NCBI GenBank assembly: GCA_963711255.1
Contig: CAVQDO010000021.1
Coordinates: 89,729 to 153,728 of the forward strand
Reading direction: 5' to 3'
Source of the DNA: GCA-2746365 sp963711255
Lineage (GTDB): Bacteria; Pseudomonadota; Gammaproteobacteria; SZUA-229
Length of the DNA: 64,000 nt
Of this stretch, positions 18,496 to 26,121 are shown in pieces (positions within the stretch are counted from its first letter, which is position 1; each line of letters begins with the position of its first letter). The notes under the pieces were generated by a model. It was not told the DNA's origin. It made no database searches and worked only from the letters and a program-made list of their open reading frames with translations. A program made the translations under genes and the position numbers.

Positions 18496-19247
18496 TCAAG
18501 CGACTTTTTATTTTCGCCATGCTGGCACTAATGGCTGTTATTTTTTTCAACCTTGCTGCTAACTACAGTGAGAAACAGTCACTCTCCAAACTCGGCCATT
18601 ACTACGTTGAAAAAGGCCCGCAGGAGCTCGGCGCACCCAATCTTGTTACCGCAGTTGTAGTAACTTACCGCGGCCTCGATACCCTGGGCGAAGTAACCGT
18701 ACTGTTTATTTCAGCTGCCGGTGTTGGCTTACTGTTACGCCGCACCCGGCGCAAACAGGACATTAAAGACCTGGTCAACGAAGACCTCGAGAAAGGTGAC
18801 CGCGCTGAAGAAACTGCGGTGAAATACAAACCTGCCAGTGAGATTGTCGAAACCGCCACTGAATTATTACTGCCCATGGTTATCCTGTTTGGTATCTACG
18901 TCTTTATGAATGGCCATCTGTCACCTGGCGGCGGTTTTCAGGGTGGCGCGATCATTGCGTCCGGCACCATGTTCCTGTTGCTGGCTCTGCCGGAATCGCA
19001 CATTAGTCGATTAATGATTGCCATGATCGAATCGCTATCCGGATTCAGCTACGTTATTGTCGGTGTGCTTGGCGTTATCTATGCCGGTGGTTTTCTTGAC
19101 AACCGGTTTATGGATCTGGGTACTTACGGTGACCTGTTCAGTGCAGGCGCAATACCCCTTATATACACACTGGTCGGACTCAAAGTTGGCTTTGAACTAA
19201 GTGCGGTGCTCGACCGCTTTCGTAAAGAGGACACTGGCCCGCTATGA
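18492..19247 (+). CDS. MbhE-MrpB fusion membrane subunit
   Basis: A 251-aa membrane protein joining two modules that Mbh/Mbx clusters often encode separately. The N-terminal part (residues about 1-95) has the MrpA-tail/MbhE motif APNLVTAVVVTYRGLDTLGE followed by a helix. After a charged linker (KQDIKDLVNEDLEKGDRAEE), the C-terminal part (about 120-251) is MrpB/MnhB with GHLSPGGGFQGGAIIASGT. The fusion keeps subunit stoichiometry 1:1. Overlaps of 4 bases on both sides tie it into the operon. Confidence 0.88.
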   Translation: MIKRLFIFAMLALMAVIFFNLAANYSEKQSLSKLGHYYVEKGPQELGAPNLVTAVVVTYRGLDTLGEVTVLFISAAGVGLLLRRTRRKQDIKDLVNEDLEKGDRAEETAVKYKPASEIVETATELLLPMVILFGIYVFMNGHLSPGGGFQGGAIIASGTMFLLLALPESHISRLMIAMIESLSGFSYVIVGVLGVIYAGGFLDNRFMDLGTYGDLFSAGAIPLIYTLVGLKVGFELSAVLDRFRKEDTGPL

Positions 19248-19624
19248 ATATACTTAACGAATTCCCTATTTCACTGATCGTTTTGTGTAGCGGTCTCGGC
19301 ATGATACTAATCGGTTTATGGGGCATGCTGACACAACGAAATCTGATTCGCATAATTATCGGATTCTCACTGCTGGATACCGGTATCCATATGGTGATGG
19401 TTTCTATCGGTTATGTTACCGGCGGCACCGCACCTATTATTAATGATGCAGTTCCTATGGCTGACGCCGTTAACCTGGTTGTTGACCCGGTACCTTCGGC
19501 ACTGGTGTTGACTGCCATTGTTATTGGTCTCGGCGTTACCGCGGTAATGCTGTCATTCGCCGTGCGCATACACAAAGCACAAAAAACACTAATGATAGAT
19601 GAGTGCACGGAGTCAAAAGGCTAA
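19244..19624 (+). CDS. Mrp/Mnh-type antiporter subunit C (NuoK-like)
   Basis: A 126-aa protein with three membrane helices, homologous to NuoK of complex I. The motif NLIRIIIGFSLLDTGIHMVMV covers the conserved helix; its glutamate equivalent region is less clear than in NuoK. PVPSALVLTAIVIGLGVTAV is the third helix. It ends with a TAATG junction (19622-19626) that overlaps the next gene by one base. Confidence 0.9.
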   Translation: MNILNEFPISLIVLCSGLGMILIGLWGMLTQRNLIRIIIGFSLLDTGIHMVMVSIGYVTGGTAPIINDAVPMADAVNLVVDPVPSALVLTAIVIGLGVTAVMLSFAVRIHKAQKTLMIDECTESKG

Positions 19625-22600
19625 TGGCAACTTTCACTGACATCCTGTTGCATCCCCTGGGCATTTACGTACTCGCTCTCGGCGCCGGATTTTTAATTCC
19701 GCTGTTTGACCGCGCACACCGTGGTTCCGCAGTAATGGTCTTTCTGCTGACTCTCACTGCAATGGTTGTTATTGCCGGCGTAAACCTGCTGGCCATAGTG
19801 AACGGTGCGCCTGCAATTGATATTGAGACAGCCGGCATCGCTTCGCCCTTTTCAATTAACCTGCGTTTTGGTTTATATGAAGGCGGTTTTGCATTCGCGG
19901 TTAATAGCGTTGCACTGCTCGCCGCCTGGCACTACCTGCCGCTAATAAAACAGCACGCCGCGGCACTGCTGCTTTACCTGATACTGGTTATGGGCATCAA
20001 CGGCATGATTATGACCCGCGACCTGTTTAACCTGTTTATCTTTATTGAAATCACATCAATCGCAACCTATGCCCTGATTGGTATGGACCGTTCAGGCAGT
20101 GCGCTTGTCGCCGGCTTCAAATACATCATGGCAACCTCGATTGCTTCTGCCTTTTTCCTGCTTGGCACCATCTTCATCTATTACCAGACAGGCACCTTGA
20201 ATATCGACGATGTGATAGCACACAGTAGCCTTATCCAGGGATCCATCGGTTTAATCGCGACACTGTTTTTACTGACCAGTTTGATCATCGAACTAAAACC
20301 CTATCCGGCAAACGGCTGGGGACTGGACGTTTACGAAACCACGCCCGGTGGTATCGCCTCAATAATTTCAGTTGGTGTTTCCGCCGGCGTATTTTTTGCT
20401 GTTTATAAACTGCTGCCTTTAATGGGTGATTACCTGGGCAGCGTTGCATTAATCGGCGGCATGACCTTCCTGATTTCCAATATCATTGGCCTGAAGCAGG
20501 AAAACAGCAAGCGCCTGCTGGGCTATTCGTCCATTGGACAGATGGGCCTGCTGACGCTGGCACTGGCGCTTATGCAGCAGTCAGGCAATGAAGCATATCT
20601 GCCGATTATTGTTGGTGGCCTGTTTATCAATCACCTGTTTGCCAAAGCCGGGTTGTTCTGGCTGGCTGACCTGGTTGATCGAAAAAATATAAAGGACTGG
20701 TCTGCGTTAGCAAAACGCCCCGGCTTATTACTGCTGTTTGGTGTTTTTATCAGTGCGCTGATCGGCCTCCCGCCCTTCCCCGGTTTCTGGGCCAAGTGGG
20801 AACTGGTTATGCAGCTGGCAGGCTCACAGCAGTACGCCTGGATCGGCATTATATTGTTAGGCTCTCTGCTGGAGGCCGCTTACCTTTTCCGCTGGTTCAG
20901 TTATGCCAGGCAGAAACAGGAAACTACAACTGAAGCCGTTATAAGTTTCTGGCAGCCAGCACCCGTGGCAGTGGCAGCAGTATTATTATTTGCCTGCGGT
21001 TATGTCGTAGCGACACAAATGCAAATTAGCGGCTCTTACCTGTTCCTGCCGCTGCTTGTTGGTTTTGTTCTATGGTTAATTGATAGCGTGAACAGCCGAT
21101 ATACAAAACTGCCGATGCTTGCCGGTGTTGCTGTTGGCGGTTATTTTTTGACGAAAGATCTGCAGGGCATCAACCAGCTGTTCAGTTACCTGCTAATAGG
21201 CGGCGGTTTGCTTATCAGCATCGCCAGCCTGTACCGTGCTGATCCGCGCAGAGGTTTTTACCCCTTGCTGGCCGTATTACTATTATCACTGGCAACATTA
21301 TTACGTGCAGAAACTTCCCTCGATTTCTTTTACAGCTGGGAGTTAATGACATTAAGCTCCTACCTGCTGATAACGCTTGGCCGTAAAGGTGTGAAACCGG
21401 CACTCACCTATTTGATATTTTCACTGGCCTCAGCCTATTTAATCCTGGGCGGTTTTGCAGTTGCCTATAGTGTCACCGGCAGCACACTGTTAGCCAGCCT
21501 CGGCCAGTCCGGCGACAGCATGACAATTATCTTCAGTTTGCTCGCTGCCGGCTTTGTTATTAAAACAGGCGGTTTTGGCGTACACATCTGGGTACCGGGC
21601 AGCTACGGCGAGGCCGATGATGACTTTTCTGCAATGCTTTCAGCCGTTGTCAGCAAGGCCGGTATTTTTGGCCTGATTATAATCGCAGCGCAGCTTGGTG
21701 TACGTTCAGAGATTGGTCTCAATGCGGCTTATGTCCTTGGCTGGGTCGGCATCCTGACAGCAACCTTTGGCGCCCTGATGGCAGTGTTCCAGGAAGACAT
21801 TAAAAAACTGGTCGCCTATTCCAGTATGGGGCAACTGGGTTACATTGTTACCGGTGTTGCCTTAATGAACCATCTTGGCTGGGTTGCTGCAATGTACATT
21901 ACGGTCAACCACTTCCTGTTCAAGGGCATTCTGTTCCTTTCTGTTGCCGGTATCATACTGCGAACGAATCAGCGGATGATGTACAAAATGGGCGGCCTGA
22001 TTAAAAACATGCCGTTCACATTCACTTTTACCATGATCGCTATTATTGCCATGTCGGGTGTTCCGCCGCTGTCCGGTTATGGCGGCAAGTGGATGCTGTT
22101 CAATGCATTAATGGATAAAGGCTGGTACTGGATAGCCGCACTGGCGTTCTTCTCCAGCGCCGTTGCTTTCCTTTATATGTTCCGCCTGCTGCAAACCGTT
22201 TTCCTCGGCCAACGCAAACTTGAACATGCCAAATTGCGTGAGGCGCCTGCTATCCTGCTGGTTCCACAGGCGGTAATGATTGCCGGCATTATGGTTATCT
22301 CTGCCTACCCTAAATTACTGCTCGACCCAATGTCAGCTGCTATCGACCCGTGGATAAGCAATACCCTGGTCTGGGAAGGCAGCGCGATGCTGGCGCATTA
22401 CGGTTACTGGAATGCACCATTAATCATGGCCATTGTTGCCGGCGTCTGGGCGCTACCGCTCATTGTTTTATTGCTGGTTTCATTAACCATGAATATACAG
22501 AAAGTCGAACAGTTTAATATTGTGTTTGCCGCAGAACGTCCACGTCGTCCTGAAGAAACCCATTTTGCCTATAACTTTTTTGCGCATTACGATCGCGCCA

Positions 22601-22776
22601 TCGGTTTCCTTGTCAGGCCAAGAGCTACCCGATTCTGGAATAGCAGCGCAGAATGGAGCCACACACTAGGCTCAGCCTTGCGAGTTTTTTATAACGGCAA
22701 CGGGCAAACTTATGCGTTGTTTATTGTTATGTATTTTGTCGCCATGTTCCTGGTGAACGGAGGTCTCGAGCTTTGA
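19624..22776 (+). CDS. Double proton-antiporter subunit (two MrpD/MrpA-type domains fused)
   Basis: A 1050-aa polytopic membrane protein with two complete Proton_antipo_M domains in tandem. The first (about residues 90-430) includes NLFIFIEITSIATYAL, IIELKPYPANGWGLDVYE and GYSSIGQMGLLTLAL. The second (about 540-870) includes FYSWELMTLSSYLL, FVIKTGGFGVHIWVPGSYGEA, KKLVAYSSMGQLGYIVTG and FKGILFLSVAGI. Both have the Glu and Lys residues used in ion transfer. In Mrp, Mbh and complex I these domains are separate genes. I chose ATG 19624 because it overlaps the mrpC stop and has AAAAGG 5 bases upstream; an in-frame codon at 19603 is less likely. Unusual length and fusion are treated as a finding. 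Confidence 0.88.
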   Translation: MATFTDILLHPLGIYVLALGAGFLIPLFDRAHRGSAVMVFLLTLTAMVVIAGVNLLAIVNGAPAIDIETAGIASPFSINLRFGLYEGGFAFAVNSVALLAAWHYLPLIKQHAAALLLYLILVMGINGMIMTRDLFNLFIFIEITSIATYALIGMDRSGSALVAGFKYIMATSIASAFFLLGTIFIYYQTGTLNIDDVIAHSSLIQGSIGLIATLFLLTSLIIELKPYPANGWGLDVYETTPGGIASIISVGVSAGVFFAVYKLLPLMGDYLGSVALIGGMTFLISNIIGLKQENSKRLLGYSSIGQMGLLTLALALMQQSGNEAYLPIIVGGLFINHLFAKAGLFWLADLVDRKNIKDWSALAKRPGLLLLFGVFISALIGLPPFPGFWAKWELVMQLAGSQQYAWIGIILLGSLLEAAYLFRWFSYARQKQETTTEAVISFWQPAPVAVAAVLLFACGYVVATQMQISGSYLFLPLLVGFVLWLIDSVNSRYTKLPMLAGVAVGGYFLTKDLQGINQLFSYLLIGGGLLISIASLYRADPRRGFYPLLAVLLLSLATLLRAETSLDFFYSWELMTLSSYLLITLGRKGVKPALTYLIFSLASAYLILGGFAVAYSVTGSTLLASLGQSGDSMTIIFSLLAAGFVIKTGGFGVHIWVPGSYGEADDDFSAMLSAVVSKAGIFGLIIIAAQLGVRSEIGLNAAYVLGWVGILTATFGALMAVFQEDIKKLVAYSSMGQLGYIVTGVALMNHLGWVAAMYITVNHFLFKGILFLSVAGIILRTNQRMMYKMGGLIKNMPFTFTFTMIAIIAMSGVPPLSGYGGKWMLFNALMDKGWYWIAALAFFSSAVAFLYMFRLLQTVFLGQRKLEHAKLREAPAILLVPQAVMIAGIMVISAYPKLLLDPMSAAIDPWISNTLVWEGSAMLAHYGYWNAPLIMAIVAGVWALPLIVLLLVSLTMNIQKVEQFNIVFAAERPRRPEETHFAYNFFAHYDRAIGFLVRPRATRFWNSSAEWSHTLGSALRVFYNGNGQTYALFIVMYFVAMFLVNGGLEL

Positions 22777-23705
22777 TTTACGACATGTCCGAATGGATAG
22801 GAAAAATTGGTAATTTCTCACTGACACTGTTGATCGTCACCGTCTACGGGCTCATTGTTGGCGCCTTTATTGATCGCACGATTGCCAAGGTACAGGGCCG
22901 TATAGGTATCCCCTATTCGCAGCCGTTTATTAATATCGTTAAAACTTTTTTCAAGCGTACCGCTGTCAGCCACGGCATTATGTTTTACCTTGGCCCGGTA
23001 TTCCGTCTTGCTGGCGGTATTGGCACACTGGCCTTTATTCCGGTTATTTACGGCAGTGAAATGTTCTCCAATTTCAGCATGGCGGGTGATTTATTCCTGG
23101 TCATCTATTTTATGTTTTTTGGCCAGCTCGGCATGGCACTTGGCGCTGGTGAGAGTGGCCACCCTTACAGTGCTATTGGTATTGCCCGTGGCCTGTCACA
23201 AATGACGGCCTATGAAGTACCGTTCGCACTGGCCGTTATTTCCATCGTCATTCAATACGATACCCTGTCTATCACGCAGATCATTGAGGCCCAGCAAGGT
23301 GGCTGGCAGAACTGGACCGTGGTCACTAACTGGGTTGCAACACTGGCGGCAATGCTGGCTTTCCTTGGCATGGCGGGTTACTCACCGTTTGATATTTTCC
23401 TCGCACCACAGGAAATTCCAATAGGCCCTCCAACCGAATTTCATAGTGCCTATCTTAGTTTTCTGCAGATTAACCGTGCCCTGTTCGGCGCAACCAAACT
23501 GGTGCTATTTATGAACCTGTTTTTTGGCGGTGCCACCAGCCTGCCAGAATTAATGATTAAAACATTACTGATCTACATGGTTGCGATCGTGGTTGGTGTT
23601 GCCTTCCCGCGTTTTCGTGTTGACCAGGGCATTCGTTTCTTCTTCAAGATTCCAACGCTAATCGGCATTATGTCCATTGTATATGTGCAGATGGTGCTGT
23701 CATGA
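22773..23705 (+). CDS. NuoH/HycD/MbhM-like membrane anchor subunit
   Basis: A 310-aa member of the complex I subunit 1 family, which links the electron-transfer arm to the membrane arm. Visible features are several membrane helices, DRTIAKVQGRIGIPYSQPF (residues about 30-48, typical of group-4 hydrogenase and Ehr forms), the GESGHPYSAIGIARGLSQMTAYEVPF loop region, and SPFDIFLAPQEIPIGPPTEF, the acidic/Pro loop next to the quinone or cavity site. The start is TTG at 22773, overlapping the upstream TGA. GGAGG at 22759-22763 lies 9 bases before TTG, whereas the next ATG (22785) is too far from it. Confidence 0.9.
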   Translation: MIYDMSEWIGKIGNFSLTLLIVTVYGLIVGAFIDRTIAKVQGRIGIPYSQPFINIVKTFFKRTAVSHGIMFYLGPVFRLAGGIGTLAFIPVIYGSEMFSNFSMAGDLFLVIYFMFFGQLGMALGAGESGHPYSAIGIARGLSQMTAYEVPFALAVISIVIQYDTLSITQIIEAQQGGWQNWTVVTNWVATLAAMLAFLGMAGYSPFDIFLAPQEIPIGPPTEFHSAYLSFLQINRALFGATKLVLFMNLFFGGATSLPELMIKTLLIYMVAIVVGVAFPRFRVDQGIRFFFKIPTLIGIMSIVYVQMVLS

Positions 23706-23738
23706 TAACTACAGTAACCGTTGCAGGAGAACCTGAGC

Positions 23739-24371
23739 ATGGCTAAAAACCCTGGCACAAATGATACTTTCGAAAATGCAGGACTGAGTGAAGACGAAAA
23801 GCTTCTGTTTAGTGATGCACGTCCCAAACCCTACGAGCCTTATTCGATTAAGGCAGTGGAAGATTTCGCCAACTGGGCACGTGCTAATTCATTATGGATA
23901 CTGGCCTTTGGTACCGGTTGCTGTTCCATTGAACTTCGCCCGTTAATGACTGCGCGTTTTGATATTAGTCGATTTGGCGTTGCAGGCAGACCAACACCGC
24001 GCCAGTCATCACTGTTCATTATCGGTGGCTACGTCTCGGTAAAAACACTGAAACGCATCATTCGCAGTTACGAACAGATGCAGGGACCTAAATTTATTAT
24101 TGCATTGGGCTCCTGCCCGGCCAATGGTGGCATGTATTTCGATAGTTACAATACGATTAATCAGTTTGATCTTTACCTGCCCGTTGATATGTATATCACC
24201 GGTTGTATGCCACGACCTGAAGCACTGCTCTCCAGCATTATGGAACTGCAAAAAGATATCAGGGCTGGAAACTGTGACGGCGCTAACCGTTACGTTAATA
24301 ATCTCGACTGGTATAAAACCAACCAGAAGAAAGTCATTAAAAACTGGGATATGCCAGATTACAACTGGTAG
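23739..24371 (+). CDS. NuoB/HycG-like small subunit (N2-type 4Fe-4S)
   Basis: A 210-aa soluble protein of the complex-I 20-kDa/hydrogenase small-subunit family, carrying the proximal 4Fe-4S cluster. Cluster ligands are visible: FGTGCCSIELRP (two adjacent Cys near residue 62), IALGSCPANGG and ITGCMPRPEALL. An extra N-terminal stretch of about 40 residues precedes the core. ATG 23739 is preceded by AGGAGA at 23725-23730, a good ribosome binding site, so it is preferred over an in-frame TTG at 23721. It sits directly after the NuoH-like gene, as in Mbh/Mbx/Ehr clusters. Confidence 0.93.
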   Translation: MAKNPGTNDTFENAGLSEDEKLLFSDARPKPYEPYSIKAVEDFANWARANSLWILAFGTGCCSIELRPLMTARFDISRFGVAGRPTPRQSSLFIIGGYVSVKTLKRIIRSYEQMQGPKFIIALGSCPANGGMYFDSYNTINQFDLYLPVDMYITGCMPRPEALLSSIMELQKDIRAGNCDGANRYVNNLDWYKTNQKKVIKNWDMPDYNW

Positions 24372-24391
24372 CCAATACCGGGTAAGCAACT

Positions 24392-24931
24392 ATGAAAGCA
24401 TTATTAGAAAAACTAAAACGGGATTTCGCTATTAGCGACATCACCGAGCGTAAACCTAAAATCGTCAGTTTCAAGGTAGATAAGGATAATGCTGAACGCC
24501 TGATTCGTGAACTGCGCGATCTTGATGGTTTTACTCACCTCAATTTTCTTACCTGCATCGATTATATCGAAGATGGATTTTTCACCCTGGTTTACATGCT
24601 GCACAACTATGAAAGAAATAAAACCGTTGCTGTTGAGGTGGATATCGGCCGTGAAAATGCCGAGATGACTTCCATTCATACCCTGTGGGCGCAGGCATGG
24701 ACCTATCAGCGTGAACTGCGCGAAATGTATGGCATAAACTTTCCCGGCAGCCCACGGCTTGAAGAAGACTTCTGCCTGGAAGGCTGGGATGATATCCCGC
24801 CGATGCGCCGTGAATTTAATACCAAGCAGTACAGTTCCGACCGTTTCGGTCATCGCGAAGGCAGGGAAAGTGAAGTACCGCGTGAACACATGAAAGTAAA
24901 ACTCTACCCAATGCGCGGAGGCGACGAATAA
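24392..24931 (+). CDS. NuoC-like 30-kDa subunit
   Basis: A 179-aa protein of the NADH dehydrogenase 30-kDa family, equivalent to NuoC and the N-terminal half of HycE/HyfG. The conserved block AWTYQRELREMYGINFPG (about 95-112) and the following LEEDFCLEGWDDIPPMRREF match the family signature. It provides structural contact between the large subunit and the small subunit and has no cofactor. The stop and the ATG of the next gene share a base (24931). A long antisense frame overlapping it is a shadow. Confidence 0.93.
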   Translation: MKALLEKLKRDFAISDITERKPKIVSFKVDKDNAERLIRELRDLDGFTHLNFLTCIDYIEDGFFTLVYMLHNYERNKTVAVEVDIGRENAEMTSIHTLWAQAWTYQRELREMYGINFPGSPRLEEDFCLEGWDDIPPMRREFNTKQYSSDRFGHREGRESEVPREHMKVKLYPMRGGDE

Positions 24932-26115
24932 TGTCACTGTTTAGCAAGACCGTTACTACAGGACATGCTGCCTCACTGGATTTTGCACAGCCTGAGCCGA
25001 TTGATCTGGCTTCTGGCAAATACGTCAAAATCTGGCAGGGACCACAGCATCCGGGCATTACCGGCAACATGGCGCTGGAACTGACACTGGACGGTGACAC
25101 AATCATCGACTGTAAAACCCATGTCGGTTACCTGCACCGCGGTTTTGAAAAACTGATGGAGCATCGCACCTTCATTCAGAACTTTACCGTGGTCTGCCGC
25201 ATCGCTGTACCCGAACCGGCATTCAACGAATACCTTTACGCGGCCGCCCTGGAAAACCTCAGCGGTATCGAAGCGCCCGAACGCGCGCAATGGATTCGCA
25301 CCCTGAATCTTGAAATGATGCGGCTTGCCAGTTTCATGATGTGGATTGGCGGCATGAGCGGCGCCTTTGGTTTATATACCGTGCCGAACTGGACAATAGC
25401 CTACCGCGACTATGTGCTTGACCTGTTCGAAGAAATGACGGGGGGCCGTATTTATCACATGTACATGGTTCCCGGTGGTGTACGCGCCGGCCTGCCAGAT
25501 GGTTTTGAAGGCCGTATCCGGGAAGTAATGGATGGTGCAGAAAAACTGCTGGATCAGATTGAACGCGTTATGTTTAATAACACTGTATTTAAAGCACGTG
25601 CCAAAGGCCTGGGTATTATTACACCCGATATGATTGACCCTTACGGCATCGTCGGTCCTAACGCTCGCGGCTGCGGTGTCGAGCGCGACCTGCGAAAAGA
25701 CGAACCTTACCTGTGTTATGACCAGCTTGATTTCGAGGTTATCACCGGCACGGATTCCGATGCCTATGAACGCGCTTATTTACGCCTGCAGGAAACACGC
25801 CAGTGCATCGACCTGATTCGCCAGTGTATCGACCGCATGCCAGGCGATGGGCCCTTCCAGGCCGACATGCCAAACATGCTGCACTGGAAAATTCCGCCCG
25901 GCCAGACTTATGTAAAAGCGGAATGTACCCGCGGAGAATACGGATACTTTATGGTTACTGATGGTTCAGAATTTGTTCGCCGTGTACACGTACGCGGCCC
26001 GAGCTATACCCATGCGATTGCAGTTATGGAACGCCTTGCGGTGGGTACCAATATTGCAGACATCGCCGGCCTGATGGTTTCGCTGCACTCTTATCCGCCC
26101 GAGATCGAGAGGTAA
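24931..26115 (+). CDS. NuoD/HycE-like large subunit lacking NiFe ligands
   Basis: A 394-aa member of the complex-I 49-kDa/NiFe-hydrogenase large-subunit family. Landmarks are IWQGPQHPGITGNMALEL, THVGYLHRGFEKLMEHRT (residues about 64-81), GGVRAGLPDGFEGRI and GPNARGCGVERDLR. Group-4 hydrogenases bind NiFe with an N-terminal CxxC and a C-terminal CxxC. Here the first site reads VVCRIAVPEP and the C-terminus reads LHSYPPEIER, so neither pair exists. Hydrogenase activity is therefore very unlikely, and the protein fits the Ehr/Mbx/complex-I side of the family. It is one base into nuoC and 6 bases before the flavoprotein gene. Confidence 0.92.
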   Translation: MSLFSKTVTTGHAASLDFAQPEPIDLASGKYVKIWQGPQHPGITGNMALELTLDGDTIIDCKTHVGYLHRGFEKLMEHRTFIQNFTVVCRIAVPEPAFNEYLYAAALENLSGIEAPERAQWIRTLNLEMMRLASFMMWIGGMSGAFGLYTVPNWTIAYRDYVLDLFEEMTGGRIYHMYMVPGGVRAGLPDGFEGRIREVMDGAEKLLDQIERVMFNNTVFKARAKGLGIITPDMIDPYGIVGPNARGCGVERDLRKDEPYLCYDQLDFEVITGTDSDAYERAYLRLQETRQCIDLIRQCIDRMPGDGPFQADMPNMLHWKIPPGQTYVKAECTRGEYGYFMVTDGSEFVRRVHVRGPSYTHAIAVMERLAVGTNIADIAGLMVSLHSYPPEIER

Positions 26116-26121
26116 GCGACG

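Noticed and set aside
24413..24937. 174-aa open frame on the minus strand opposite the NuoC-like gene
   Set aside because: It mirrors nuoC over its whole length, has no family features, and the plus-strand gene has clear motifs and operon overlaps.
23721..26115. Annotation as a group-4 NiFe hydrogenase or formate hydrogenlyase
   Set aside because: The large subunit lacks both cysteine pairs for NiFe, and no maturation (hyp) genes are present.
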